This document shows positions 1 through 9,345 of a stretch of DNA of 64,000 bases, piece after piece. The notes below the pieces were generated by a model. That model saw only the letters and a list, made by a program, of their open reading frames with translations. It ran no database searches and was not told the origin of the DNA. How positions within the stretch are numbered: position 1 is the first letter of the stretch; every line of letters starts with the position of its first letter. The position numbers and the translations under genes are program-made. Location of the stretch: contig CAAGLB010000082.1 in NCBI GenBank assembly GCA_900770635.1, positions 8,257 to 72,256 on the forward strand, written 5' to 3'. The stretch comes from an uncultured Alistipes sp. Its GTDB lineage: Bacteria; Bacteroidota; Bacteroidia; Bacteroidales; Rikenellaceae.

Positions 1-1497
1 CACTACGATAGGCATCGTTATGCCCTTTGAGCGTAGTGTCACACCCTCGTCGGCAAAGGCTACGGCAAGATATGTTACACCCTCGTGTTGGAGCATGCGG
101 GCAACATCCACGTCGCCAGTACCATAGCTCCATGCCTTGACCATAGCCACTACGGGGTGCTGCTGTGGCAGGTGCTTACGGAAGTAGTCGAGGTTCTTCT
201 TCATCGCCGCAAGGTCCACCTCGAGTGTAGTTGTGTGTGTTCTTCGCTCTAAGAGTCGGCTAAGACGCTCAAACCTACTATCACGGCTACCCTTGATAAG
301 TATTACCGAGTCGGCCCAGCGCTCACGACCAAAGTTCTCGATAAGCTCGTCTGTGGTGTAGTAGAACGACGAGTTGTAGTCGAAGAGGTTGCTATGCTTC
401 GATATGTTTTCGCCCACGCCAATCAGATGGTCGACACCGGCGCTGCGTACTGCCTCGGCAACACGCTTATAAAGCTCCTCGGCCGCTGTGCCACTTTGCA
501 GAATATCCGATATTACAGCTATCTTGCGCTTGCCCATCGACTGACGATGTAGGGCGTCGAGAGCCACAATAACCGAGTTGATGTCTGAGTTGTAGGTGTC
601 GTCGATGATCATCGAGTTGTCGATACCCTCCTTGAGCTCGAGGCGCATGGCTACCTTTGCCGAGAATACTGCGCCATCGACCGAGTAGCCGAGCTTGTGC
701 ATGATGGCCGCCACATGTGCAGCATCCACCTCCAAGGCGGCATTTAGCTCCAAAGAGTCTTCTATGCGCTCGCCACTGCTGTCGATAAGTTCACGGCTGG
801 CATAGAGCTCATTGATCTTAGTTCCAAGCTCTTTATACTCCTTATTATATATTATTGTGCGAGCGCCCGCAGCTAACTTCAACTTCTCCTCGATCTTCTG
901 CTCGATGCTACGGAAGTTTGCCGAGTGAGCGTCGCCAATAGATGTAAACACTACTATGTCGGGCTTTATCATGTGCTCGAGGCGCTCCATCTCGCCTACC
1001 TCCGATATGCCAGCCTCGATGAGTGCCACCTCCTCCTCGCCGCTGAGCATTAGTAGCGACAAGGCTACGCCAAGTTGCGAGTTGTAGCTCTTAGGCGATG
1101 AGAACGAACGTATGGATGAAGGGAGCGAGCGTGCTGCCCACTCCTTGACTATTGTCTTTCCGTTTGAGCCTGTGATGCCCACCACGGTGCCCTTAAACTG
1201 CTGGCGGTGGTGTGCGGCAAGACGTTGAAGAGCATCGAGCGTCGAGCTTACGATGACCATGCCACAGTCGTCGCTAATGGCTACCTCACGCTCAACGATA
1301 TATGCCTTCACGCCACGCTTCGCCATTCGCTCGACGTAGTCGTGGCCATCGTGGTTCTTGCCATTGATGGCGGCAAACAGAGCCCCCTCGGGCGATGTTA
1401 TGCTACGTGAGTCCGTAACAACGTTGCCTACACGGAGGTCGTTGCCACGATGCTCGCCACCCACGATTTGGGCTATTTCGGATAATAGGTAATTCAT
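1..1497 (-). CDS. murF: Bifunctional UDP-MurNAc-tripeptide:D-Ala-D-Ala ligase / alanine racemase (partial, C-terminus outside window)
   Basis: I translated this from the raw sequence; the frame stays open to the window edge. It starts at the ATG at 1497, 19 bases after the mutS2 stop. Residues about 1-420 look like a Mur ligase: an N-terminal UDP-binding domain, then the ATP loop GITGSNGKT near residue 110. From about residue 425 the protein changes to an alanine racemase N-terminus, with the PLP-lysine motif MVKAWSYG near residue 452. This fusion is known in Bacteroidota: MurF adds D-Ala-D-Ala to the peptidoglycan precursor in the cytoplasm and Alr supplies D-alanine. Only the first part of the racemase barrel is present, because the window ends. 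It is the last visible gene of the envelope operon amidase-MCE-mutS2-murF. Confidence 0.93.
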   Translation of the reverse strand, partial: MNYLLSEIAQIVGGEHRGNDLRVGNVVTDSRSITSPEGALFAAINGKNHDGHDYVERMAKRGVKAYIVEREVAISDDCGMVIVSSTLDALQRLAAHHRQQFKGTVVGITGSNGKTIVKEWAARSLPSSIRSFSSPKSYNSQLGVALSLLMLSGEEEVALIEAGISEVGEMERLEHMIKPDIVVFTSIGDAHSANFRSIEQKIEEKLKLAAGARTIIYNKEYKELGTKINELYASRELIDSSGERIEDSLELNAALEVDAAHVAAIMHKLGYSVDGAVFSAKVAMRLELKEGIDNSMIIDDTYNSDINSVIVALDALHRQSMGKRKIAVISDILQSGTAAEELYKRVAEAVRSAGVDHLIGVGENISKHSNLFDYNSSFYYTTDELIENFGRERWADSVILIKGSRDSRFERLSRLLERRTHTTTLEVDLAAMKKNLDYFRKHLPQQHPVVAMVKAWSYGTGDVDVARMLQHEGVTYLAVAFADEGVTLRSKGITMPIVV

Positions 1498-1516
1498 CTA
1501 CTCTATTATATTACTG

Positions 1517-4006
1517 TTAGTCACGCTTAAATGTTACTATCGTTATGCCTGCGCCACCACGATCGGCATGGTCGTCCTTTATCGACTCCACATCACGTAC
1601 TGTGCGTAGGTACTTGCGAATTTCCTCTTTGAGTGCTCCCGTACCTTTGCCATGAAGTATCGTTACGCCCGACACGCCAACCATCAAGGCGTCATCTATG
1701 AGGTCCTCGACCATGGCGAGTGCCTCCATTGAGCGCATGCCTCGTACGTCGATATGGTCACGGAAGTTGAGCTTGCGCTCACGAATATCTACCGACACTA
1801 CTGTGCGTGGAGCGTCGGTGCGTGTGGCACGCTTAAACTCGGCAGATGATACGCCCTTGAGGCGACTCATCTCGACCATCATAATCATCTGGCCGAATGC
1901 CACCTGTGCCTTCTTGCCCTTGATTATCTGTACAACGCCTGGTATCTCTTGGCCGTCGATGCGCACCTTCGAGCCTACCTCAATTTTGAGTGGTGCTGGC
2001 TCTGCGGGCTTCTGCTTCTCAAGCTGTTCTTCACGCATCTGTGCTCGCTGCTCACGCCTCTCACGTCTACGTGCCAGACGCTGCATCTCCGCCTCGAGCT
2101 TATCTTCGTGTGCCTTCCAGTCGAATACCGACTCCTCGGCAAAGGTGGTAAGCTCCTTGCGCACGGTGCGTGTAAGCTCCTTCTCGGCCTGCGACTCTCT
2201 AATTGCCTTAATCGTATTTTCGATGGTGCGGTTAGCCTCCGACACAAGTTCGGCAGCCTCACGACGTGCCTTCTCCAAAATCTGCTTGCGCTCCTCCTTG
2301 ATGCTCTGAAGGCGGTCGCTATATGTCTGCTCGAGCTGCTCTACCTTACGGTCGGTGAGGCGTATGCGGTCACGCTTCTCTGCCCAGTAGCGTTTGTCAC
2401 GGGCAATCTCACGCAGCTGCTTCTCGAGGTTTATATGGTCCTCGCCCGCCTTGTCCATGGCATTGCGAATTATCTCCTCGGGAAGTCCTGTCTTGCGGGC
2501 AATCTCAATGGCAAACGAGCTGCCCGGCTTGCCCATCTCAAGGCTGAATAGTGGCTGTATATTCTTCACATCGAAGGCCATAGCTCCGTTGGCTACACCC
2601 TCGTGGCGTGATGCGAAATACTTAATGTTGGCATAGTGCGTGGTGATAACGCCGTATGCTCGGCGCTCGACCAATCGCTCGAGAATCGCCTCAGATATAG
2701 CACCACCAATCGTTGGCTCTGTGCCCGAGCCAAACTCATCTATTAATATCAGTGTGTGCTCTGATGCTTCGCCCAACATCGCCTTCATGTTGACCAGGTG
2801 CGACGAGTAGGTCGACAGGTCGTTCTCGATAGACTGCTGGTCGCCAATGTCGATCATCAGCGAGTCGAACAATGGAAACTCCGAGTTCTCGAGTGCTGGG
2901 ACGAGGAAGCCGCACTGCACCATATATTGAAGTATGCCCGTAGTCTTAAGACATACCGACTTACCGCCAGCATTAGGGCCCGAAATAACCAATATCCTCT
3001 GCTCGGCATTTAGCTCCATGTCCAGAGGTACTATTGCTCGGTGTTGCTGCTTTAAGCTCTGCTCCAAGAGAGGGTGGCGGGCCTTGCGCAGTAGCAGACG
3101 ACCCTCGGTCGAGATAATTGGTTTTACTGCTCCATTATCTATTGCCCAGCGAGCCTTAGCACGCAGCATATCGATAGTCGTAAGGTAGCTCTCAATCTCC
3201 TTAAGTCCAGCAACATCGAGGCGTAGCGTTGCTGTGAGCTCGCTAAGGATGCGCACTATCTCTCGCTTCTCGGCATACTCCAACTCACGAAGCTCGTTGT
3301 TTAGCTCGACAACCTCCACTGGCTCGATATATACCGTGCGTCCTGTTGCCGACTCGTCGTGTATAAATCCCGAGAGCTTGCGCTTGTTGGCCGCCTGCAC
3401 AGGAATCACGGCGTGGCCATCACGTATCGAAATCATGGCGTCAGCATCGACAATACCTGCCGACTTAGCATGTTGCAACACCTGCTGCAAGCGCTTTGCT
3501 ACTTGACCCTCGTGCTCACGTATTGCACGACGTATGTCCGCCAACTCGGGCGATGCTGATGAACGCACCTCGCCCTTGTCATCGACGACACGCTCGATGG
3601 CGGCTTGTAGGTGTGGAAATATCTCTACACGGCGAGTTAGGTGTTGGAGCGCTGGGTAGCTGCCCTCCTTGCGTGATAGTATGAAGCTGACGATGGATGC
3701 TGCGAGGCGTAGCGAACGGCATAGTGTTGCGCACTCCTCGGCCGTAAGGTAGCTGCCCTCAACAGCAACCTTGTCGACGATGTCACGAATGTCGTCCTGC
3801 TCGCCAATGTCGGCTCCTGGCTCCATCATGATAACCAGGCGCATCTCGTCGGCAAGCTGCAGACGTCTTTCTATCTCACGCACCGAACGTGAGAAACCCT
3901 CCGATGCAATCATCTCGCGTGATGACTGCATCGAACAAGAGTCGATAATCTGCTCACGTATGCGGTCGAAGCCTACTCGCTGCTCGAAATTTGAGGGGTA
4001 TATCAT
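1517..4006 (-). CDS. mutS2: MutS2 family DNA mismatch/recombination ATPase with Smr domain
   Basis: This 829-residue protein has the usual MutS2 layout. An N-terminal MutS core and clamp region is followed by the ABC-type ATPase, with Walker A SGPNAGGKS near residue 343 and Walker B LILIDEFGSGTEPT near 421. Next come a long charged coiled coil (about 520-680) and a C-terminal Smr domain with IDVRG and ILHGKGTGALKEEI. It lacks the mismatch-binding domain I of MutS. Members of the family suppress homologous recombination or act in ribosome quality control; the sequence does not say which applies here. It lies 25 bases after the MCE gene and 19 before murF, so it is probably co-transcribed with envelope genes. 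Confidence 0.95.
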   Translation of the reverse strand: MIYPSNFEQRVGFDRIREQIIDSCSMQSSREMIASEGFSRSVREIERRLQLADEMRLVIMMEPGADIGEQDDIRDIVDKVAVEGSYLTAEECATLCRSLRLAASIVSFILSRKEGSYPALQHLTRRVEIFPHLQAAIERVVDDKGEVRSSASPELADIRRAIREHEGQVAKRLQQVLQHAKSAGIVDADAMISIRDGHAVIPVQAANKRKLSGFIHDESATGRTVYIEPVEVVELNNELRELEYAEKREIVRILSELTATLRLDVAGLKEIESYLTTIDMLRAKARWAIDNGAVKPIISTEGRLLLRKARHPLLEQSLKQQHRAIVPLDMELNAEQRILVISGPNAGGKSVCLKTTGILQYMVQCGFLVPALENSEFPLFDSLMIDIGDQQSIENDLSTYSSHLVNMKAMLGEASEHTLILIDEFGSGTEPTIGGAISEAILERLVERRAYGVITTHYANIKYFASRHEGVANGAMAFDVKNIQPLFSLEMGKPGSSFAIEIARKTGLPEEIIRNAMDKAGEDHINLEKQLREIARDKRYWAEKRDRIRLTDRKVEQLEQTYSDRLQSIKEERKQILEKARREAAELVSEANRTIENTIKAIRESQAEKELTRTVRKELTTFAEESVFDWKAHEDKLEAEMQRLARRRERREQRAQMREEQLEKQKPAEPAPLKIEVGSKVRIDGQEIPGVVQIIKGKKAQVAFGQMIMMVEMSRLKGVSSAEFKRATRTDAPRTVVSVDIRERKLNFRDHIDVRGMRSMEALAMVEDLIDDALMVGVSGVTILHGKGTGALKEEIRKYLRTVRDVESIKDDHADRGGAGITIVTFKRD

Positions 4007-4031
4007 TGCTTATGAGTACCTTATAGTTGCT

Positions 4032-5024
4032 CTACTCCTCTGTGTTTTGCTCTGCGTCAGCGTTGCGTGCTTCACGTTTCTCGGCCTTAGCAGCACGCTT
4101 AGCCTCCTTCTGGGCTATCTGCTCCTCCGACTTACCAAACAACGAGAAATGGACATAGCGCATAGGGTGTGTCTTGAGATCCTCGAGCAACTCGGCAAGG
4201 TTGATGCCAGCGTCGTTGAGCGACTCGTATAGCGCCTTGTCGTTGATGAGCATGCCTGCTGTGCCATCACCCTTCTCGATAGTCGAGATTATGGTGTTTA
4301 GCGATGCGAGTGTCGAGTTGAGCTCGTCGACAAACTTGCTCTCGGCAAGGTCGGTTGTCACACCGTCAATATTCTTGAGCATCGACTCGATATGGCCGCT
4401 ATTCTCGGCAAGCGTTGTTGTGAACGTGCTAAGGTTGCGAAGTGTGCCATCGATGCTTTGGCGTGTAGATGCAAGCATCGAGTTGATAGATACGGTCATC
4501 GACTCGAGGTTGGTAATCATCTGAGTGATAGCATTGCTATTTGTGCTGAGGATGCCGTTGAGGCTCTCAACGGTTGTGTTGAGGCCATCCATAAGCTCGC
4601 CCGCCTTATCTGCCATTGTGCCCATAAGGTCGGGTTTGAGGCGTCCTGTGAGTGTTGCATTAGGCTTAACAGCCTCCTTTGAGTCGCCCTGGATGATGGC
4701 TATCTCGGTGCCGCCCATGAGGCTGGCTGAGCCGAGCTCTGCAACAGAATTTGCAGGAATCATCTCGGCATACTTATCCTCGATGAGCATCTCGATAAGA
4801 ACCTTGTCGCCCTCGAGCTTGATGTCTTGAACATTGCCAATCTGCACGCCACGTAGCTTTACTCGTGACGACACCATAAGGCCACTTACATTGTCGTAAT
4901 AGGCATAATATGAGCTACTTGTAAGTAGAACATTCTGACCTTGTAACCACTTAATGCCCCACCACGAAATAAGTATTATGATGACGGCAAATACTCCAAT
5001 TTTTAATTCTCTACGAATCTTCAT
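4032..5024 (-). CDS. MCE/MlaD-family lipid-transport periplasmic protein
   Basis: This 330-residue protein has one N-terminal membrane anchor (about residues 8-27, IGVFAVIIILISWWGIKWL). A single MCE domain follows (about 38-115), with the typical pattern VSGLMVSSRVKLRGVQIGNV. After it come a long helical region rich in Ser, Thr and Asn (about 130-270) and a charged Lys/Glu/Ala tail. MCE proteins form hexameric rings that carry lipids between inner and outer membranes, usually as the substrate-binding part of an ABC transporter. No permease (MlaE) or ATPase (MlaF) is next to it. Its partners are instead an amidase upstream and mutS2 downstream. The family assignment is firm; the cargo is unknown. 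Confidence 0.9.
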   Translation of the reverse strand: MKIRRELKIGVFAVIIILISWWGIKWLQGQNVLLTSSSYYAYYDNVSGLMVSSRVKLRGVQIGNVQDIKLEGDKVLIEMLIEDKYAEMIPANSVAELGSASLMGGTEIAIIQGDSKEAVKPNATLTGRLKPDLMGTMADKAGELMDGLNTTVESLNGILSTNSNAITQMITNLESMTVSINSMLASTRQSIDGTLRNLSTFTTTLAENSGHIESMLKNIDGVTTDLAESKFVDELNSTLASLNTIISTIEKGDGTAGMLINDKALYESLNDAGINLAELLEDLKTHPMRYVHFSLFGKSEEQIAQKEAKRAAKAEKREARNADAEQNTEE

Positions 5025-5054
5025 CTCTCACAAATATTTAAAATTACTTAATCT

Positions 5055-6182
5055 CTACTTTATGTTGTTGCCACGATATTGCACTATGTAGGCCTGAGCA
5101 AATACTTTGCGCACCTGCTCAATCATGCTCTTTGCCTGGCCAAGGGTAGCGAATCGTCCGTAGCAATATTTATATTTATACGGGCCATTGCCCACAAACT
5201 CGATGACATTGTTGCTTAGCTCTCCAAAGCGCTTCTCTGTGATGGCCACCTGTGTGCTGTTTGCCATAAGCTGTATGGTGTAGCCCTCGTCGATGGCTGT
5301 GCCTTGGTCCTGTGGCTCACACTCGTCGTTTGTAGTATCGGTGCTTGATACCTCCGCATGCTCGTTGCCCACCTCCTTAACTGTCATCTGTTCAAGGAGT
5401 TCGAAATACTCGATTATTGCGTCGCTTATGGCCTTGGCCATAGCCTCCTGACCACTCGCCGATGCCATATATTTAAGCTCCGAGGGGTTGGTCATAAATC
5501 CCATCTCGATAATCACGCCAGGGCCACGAAGAGGGTAGAGCACGGTCCACACCTTCTCGGGGTAGACCTTAACACCTCGAAAGCGGCGACCTATGCTCTT
5601 GAACTTAGCGCCCACAATCTCGCCAAATGTACGGTTGATAGGATCGTTGTTCATGAGCATCGATAGCGCTTCGATGTATGCTATCGAGGTCTTGTCTATG
5701 TTGTCGATATGCGTATAGTCCTCGTTGTCGGCGCTCACCGTAGTGCGGCGCTGCGTATGTCCCTGTGTTGTTCCGTCGAGCGATAGTACTATGACCTCGG
5801 CGCCCACAATGCTGCTCTCGCCAGCGGCATTGGCGTGGATGGCAACAAAGAGGTCGGCACACTTCTCGTTGGCAATCTTCGGACGTTGAAGATTATCGCT
5901 CACCTTGTCGGAGTGTAGGTGCTTGTCGCTCGAGCGTGTGAGATATACCTCGAGATTTGGCATGCGCTGTTTAAGTTGCTTCTCCACCAGAAGCGATACA
6001 TTGAGGTTTAGCTCCTTCTCCATCACGCCGTCGACAACAGCTCCTGGGCGTATCGGTCCGCCATGTCCCGCATCGATAACAACCACTCTACCCTTGGGCG
6101 ATGCAACATTTTGCATAGCCTGAGCGTTATTGCTCCAAACGAGGAGTAATAATGCAAGTATGTAGAGTAAAACTTTTCGCAT
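5055..6182 (-). CDS. N-acetylmuramoyl-L-alanine amidase (Amidase_3) with C-terminal SPOR-like region
   Basis: This secreted peptidoglycan hydrolase has 375 residues. A signal peptide covers about residues 1-22 (hydrophobic run, then NNAQA). The zinc amidase domain carries VVIDAGHGG (His40), Glu55 in the MEKELNL segment, AIHANA (His116) and the catalytic Glu in VIIEMGFMTNP. These are the expected AmiA/B/C ligands. Residues about 300-370 (YTIQLMANS, then a conserved FVGNGPYKYKYCYGRF stretch) resemble a SPOR domain, which binds denuded glycan at the division site. It is the first gene of the operon that continues through the MCE protein, mutS2 and murF, and is divergent from the lptD-like gene. 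Confidence 0.93.
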   Translation of the reverse strand: MRKVLLYILALLLLVWSNNAQAMQNVASPKGRVVVIDAGHGGPIRPGAVVDGVMEKELNLNVSLLVEKQLKQRMPNLEVYLTRSSDKHLHSDKVSDNLQRPKIANEKCADLFVAIHANAAGESSIVGAEVIVLSLDGTTQGHTQRRTTVSADNEDYTHIDNIDKTSIAYIEALSMLMNNDPINRTFGEIVGAKFKSIGRRFRGVKVYPEKVWTVLYPLRGPGVIIEMGFMTNPSELKYMASASGQEAMAKAISDAIIEYFELLEQMTVKEVGNEHAEVSSTDTTNDECEPQDQGTAIDEGYTIQLMANSTQVAITEKRFGELSNNVIEFVGNGPYKYKYCYGRFATLGQAKSMIEQVRKVFAQAYIVQYRGNNIK

Positions 6183-6222
6183 AAATTATCTGCTCAATAG
6201 CAAAAAATTAGTTAAAAAATAT

Positions 6223-6230
6223 TATCTTTG
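6223..6230 (+). promoter_or_regulatory. Candidate -7 box (TATCTTTG) for the lptD-like gene
   Basis: TATCTTTG matches the Bacteroidota -7 consensus TAnnTTTG. A transcript would begin near 6237 and have a leader of about 130 bases. The leader would start with a small inverted repeat (GCGAGTTATAA...TTATAAACTCGC, about 6230-6253). No clear -33 TTG is seen. Confidence 0.45.
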
Positions 6231-6326
6231 CGAGTTATAAGTTATAAACTCGCCTAAAGGCGGTAAGCATATATTCTTCATTAGAGCCGTGTTGTGCGAC
6301 TGTGTGAAGCAATATAGCTTGGCTGT

Positions 6327-6350
6327 TTTGCCGACTTGTCGGCAAAGGTA
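6327..6350 (-). promoter_or_regulatory. Candidate amidase-operon promoter overlapping a perfect palindrome
   Basis: On the minus strand TACCTTTG (6343-6350) fits the -7 consensus and would drive the amidase operon. It overlaps the perfect inverted repeat TTTGCCGAC-TT-GTCGGCAAA (6327-6346), which could be an operator or an RNA hairpin at the start of the transcript. The leader to the ATG at 6182 would be about 150 bases. Confidence 0.45.
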
Positions 6351-6367
6351 CAAAAAAATATTGAATT

Positions 6368-9163
6368 TTGAGACATTTTTTTGCAAAATATCTGACAATG
6401 GTGCTCACGCTTATGCTTGTCGTGTGTCTGCTTTCGAGCCTCACGCGCGTAGGTGCTCGTAGCGCACATTGGTTCTCGGGCTACGACTCAACAGCTATGC
6501 GCCGTTCGGAGCAGCGCACTATGACAACTCATGCCGATGTTGCTCATGGCGATGCACTACCCCAGGGCTTAACACCACGTCGCTCTACGACTGCCCAGCC
6601 ACCTCAGCGTACACCTATGCCGCAGCGTCAGCGTGGCGACAGTGTGCAGCGCCAAACGAAGCAAGAGTCTAGTGAGGATACCACCAAGCGAAAGCGAGGC
6701 GGCATGCAGCTCAATGGCATCATCCAGGGTAAGGCTGTCGACTCGGTGGTGTTTGATGCTCGTGAGAAGATGATTTACAGCTACAAACAGGGTGATGTGA
6801 CATACCAGGGCATGAACCTCAAGGCCGACTTCATGCGTGTGAACATGGAGACCAAGGATGTCTTTGCTCATGGCTTTGCCGATAGTGTCGAGGGCGAGGC
6901 TACAACCAGCCACCCAGAGTTTTCGGATGGCGGCTCGCCATATTCTATGGATACCATTCTCTACAACCTCGACTCTCGCAAGGCCGTTATCAAGGGTATC
7001 GCTACGCAGGAGGGCGATGGATGGCTTGTGGGTAGCAAGGTTAAGATGCAGCCCGATGGCTCGATACATATCGGCCAAGGTATGTACACCACGTGCGACC
7101 ACACCGACCATCCACACTTCTACCTCCAAATGACTCAGGCTAAGGTTATCCCTGGCAAGAAGGTTATTACGGGCTATGCCTACCTCGTTATGGAGGATGT
7201 GCCCATCTACTTCCCAGGTATCCCCGAGGGCTTCTTCCCTGTCAGCCATGGTCCTAAGTCGGGACTGTTGATGCCTACGTATGGTGAGGATAAGAAGGGT
7301 TTTTACATTCGAGATTTGGGCTACTACTTCCTCTTTGGCGACTATATGGACCTTGCTCTGCGTGGTGGTATCTATACTCTCGGCTCGTGGGAGATCTCGG
7401 CACGCTCGCAGTATGTCAAGCGCTATAAATTTAAGGGTGCCTTCGACCTTCAATACTCGTCGATACGCACTGGCGAGAAGGGCGAGCCCGACTATGTAAA
7501 CCAGAACAACTATAAGATTCAGTGGCAGCACTCGCAGGATGCTAAGGCCAACCCAGGCTCAACATTCTCGGCGTCGGTGAACCTCACTTCAAGTGGTTAT
7601 AGCCGCCACTCGGCAACCACCGTTAACGACATCCTCGCTACGCAGACCAACTCTTCTATCTCCTACTCGAAGAGCTGGGAGGGTACTCCGTTGTCGCTGT
7701 CGTTGAATATGGCTGTGTCGCAGAACTCGCGCGATAAGACCATTGCCGTCACTCTGCCCACCATCACCTTCAACGTGTCGAGCTTCAACCCCTTCAAGCG
7801 TAAGGAGGCTGTGGGCAAGACACGCTGGTACGAGAAGATTAAGATGAGCTACAACATGAAGCTCACAAATACTGTGAATACCAAGGAGAGCGAGATATTT
7901 ACTAAGCAGACACTCAACAAGATGAAGAATGGTATTCAGCACACCATTCCTGTATCTACTCAGTTGTCGCTGTTCAACTATATCAACGTGAGTCCGTCGT
8001 TCAACTACACCGAGCGTTGGTATTTCAAGAAGGTTAGCCAGCAGTGGAACAACGAAACTCGTCAGGTGGAGACTCTCGATCCCGAGTATGGCTTTTGGCG
8101 TCTGTACAACTACAACGCTTCGGTGTCGGCAACAACAACCGTCTATGGTACCTATGTCGCAAAGAAGAAGGAGCGTAAGCTTCAGGCTGTGCGCCACACC
8201 CTCACGCCAAGCTTCGGCTTTGCTTATGCCCCCGACTTCAGCCGTCAGAAGTATGGTTTCTACGAGACCGTGCAGACCGATACAACAGGACGATTTAAGG
8301 TCTATTCGCCATTTACCGATAATGCCTATGGTGTGCCTGGTAGTGGCCAGCAGCTAAACCTTACCTTTGGTCTGTCGCAGTCGCTTGAGGCAAAGATCCG
8401 CACTAAGGATACTGTCAAGAAGGTCAAGATTATTGATCAGATATCGATCAACGGCTCGTATAACTTCCTCGCCGACTCTATGCGTCTTTCGGTGCTGCCT
8501 ATCCAGCTTCGAACAACCATCACGCAGGGCGTGGCTCTCAACCTGTCGTTCACGCTCGATCCTTATGAGGTGTCGCCCGAGGGTGTGCGCTACAATAAGC
8601 TGATGTGGGGACGAGGCCTCCCTGGCCGTATTCAGAGTGCTGGTTGGAGCTTTGGTTATACCTTCCGCTCACGTGAGAATAAGTCGCAGGTGGCCGGCAA
8701 CGACATCACGTCGCTACCACCCGAATATTTCAACTCGTGGTCCGATCCTTATGGTGAGCTCAACCCCGCCATGCGTCGTCAGTGGATGGCTGGCCAATAC
8801 TACGACTTCTCTATCCCTTGGAACTTCGGTTTCAACTATAGCATCAACTACTCGGCGCAGTATGTCAACAACGGCACTACGGGATATAATAAGAAGATAT
8901 CGCAGACTATCAACTTTAATGGTAGTGTCAAGCTCACCGAGAAGTGGATGATTACGGCCAACTCGGGTTTCGACTTCACCACACGCAAGATGTCGATGAC
9001 CTCGGTGTCTATCTCCCGTGATCTGCACTGTTGGCAGATGTCGTTCACGTGGGTGCCCTTCGGTAATCATAAGAGCTGGGCCTTCAACATAGGTGTCAAG
9101 GCAGCATCGCTCGCCGACCTTAAATTCGATAAGAGTTATACCCAGTACGACTACATGTACTAA
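6368..9163 (+). CDS. lptD: LptD-like outer-membrane LPS-assembly protein
   Basis: This is a putative beta-barrel translocon that inserts lipopolysaccharide into the outer leaflet. After a signal peptide (hydrophobic run LMLVVCLLSS) comes a low-complexity Arg/Thr/Gln segment (about 45-115). An OstA/LptA-like beta-jellyroll follows (about 117-260: QGKAVDSVVFDAREKMIYSY, GEATTSHPEF), then a large barrel with alternating aromatic strands ending in QYDYMY. The length, 931 residues, suits Bacteroidota LptD-like proteins. The reading frame opens with TTG at 6368, giving the basic n-region MRHFFAKYL; the first in-frame ATG is at 6398 and gives a shorter n-region without basic residues. I prefer TTG but this is not certain. 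No LptE gene is near. Confidence 0.85.
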   Translation: MRHFFAKYLTMVLTLMLVVCLLSSLTRVGARSAHWFSGYDSTAMRRSEQRTMTTHADVAHGDALPQGLTPRRSTTAQPPQRTPMPQRQRGDSVQRQTKQESSEDTTKRKRGGMQLNGIIQGKAVDSVVFDAREKMIYSYKQGDVTYQGMNLKADFMRVNMETKDVFAHGFADSVEGEATTSHPEFSDGGSPYSMDTILYNLDSRKAVIKGIATQEGDGWLVGSKVKMQPDGSIHIGQGMYTTCDHTDHPHFYLQMTQAKVIPGKKVITGYAYLVMEDVPIYFPGIPEGFFPVSHGPKSGLLMPTYGEDKKGFYIRDLGYYFLFGDYMDLALRGGIYTLGSWEISARSQYVKRYKFKGAFDLQYSSIRTGEKGEPDYVNQNNYKIQWQHSQDAKANPGSTFSASVNLTSSGYSRHSATTVNDILATQTNSSISYSKSWEGTPLSLSLNMAVSQNSRDKTIAVTLPTITFNVSSFNPFKRKEAVGKTRWYEKIKMSYNMKLTNTVNTKESEIFTKQTLNKMKNGIQHTIPVSTQLSLFNYINVSPSFNYTERWYFKKVSQQWNNETRQVETLDPEYGFWRLYNYNASVSATTTVYGTYVAKKKERKLQAVRHTLTPSFGFAYAPDFSRQKYGFYETVQTDTTGRFKVYSPFTDNAYGVPGSGQQLNLTFGLSQSLEAKIRTKDTVKKVKIIDQISINGSYNFLADSMRLSVLPIQLRTTITQGVALNLSFTLDPYEVSPEGVRYNKLMWGRGLPGRIQSAGWSFGYTFRSRENKSQVAGNDITSLPPEYFNSWSDPYGELNPAMRRQWMAGQYYDFSIPWNFGFNYSINYSAQYVNNGTTGYNKKISQTINFNGSVKLTEKWMITANSGFDFTTRKMSMTSVSISRDLHCWQMSFTWVPFGNHKSWAFNIGVKAASLADLKFDKSYTQYDYMY

Positions 9164-9293
9164 ATTTGGGGTGATAAGGGGTCATTCTCGGCCCATCACA
9201 TAAAGTAAGACCCCTCGGGCTGTACTATTTGTACTATCCCGAGGGGATCTTCTTTTGTGATAGACCAAGCCTAACCCCTTCTAACCCCAAATT
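9163..9293. repeat. Outer inverted repeat enclosing the lptD terminator
   Basis: Bases 9163-9182 (AATTTGGGGTGATAAGGGGT) are the imperfect reverse complement (about 17 of 20) of 9274-9293. They flank the terminator hairpin at 9211-9246, so the whole 130-base segment can fold as nested hairpins. Confidence 0.6.
9211..9255 (+). terminator. Rho-independent terminator after the lptD-like gene
   Basis: Stem CCCCTCGGG (9211-9219) pairs with CCCGAGGGG (9238-9246). The loop contains a further GTAC...GTAC inverted repeat. ATCTTCTTTT follows. Confidence 0.8.
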
Positions 9294-9345
9294 CTGTCAA
9301 AGTGGGGGAGATAGTGACTGAAAAGTGAAAGGTGAAAACTGAAAA

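Noticed and set aside
6569..7531. A 320-residue open frame on the minus strand opposite the lptD-like gene
   Set aside because: It is the shadow of a long, well-matched gene on the other strand; it has no promoter, domain or signal of its own.
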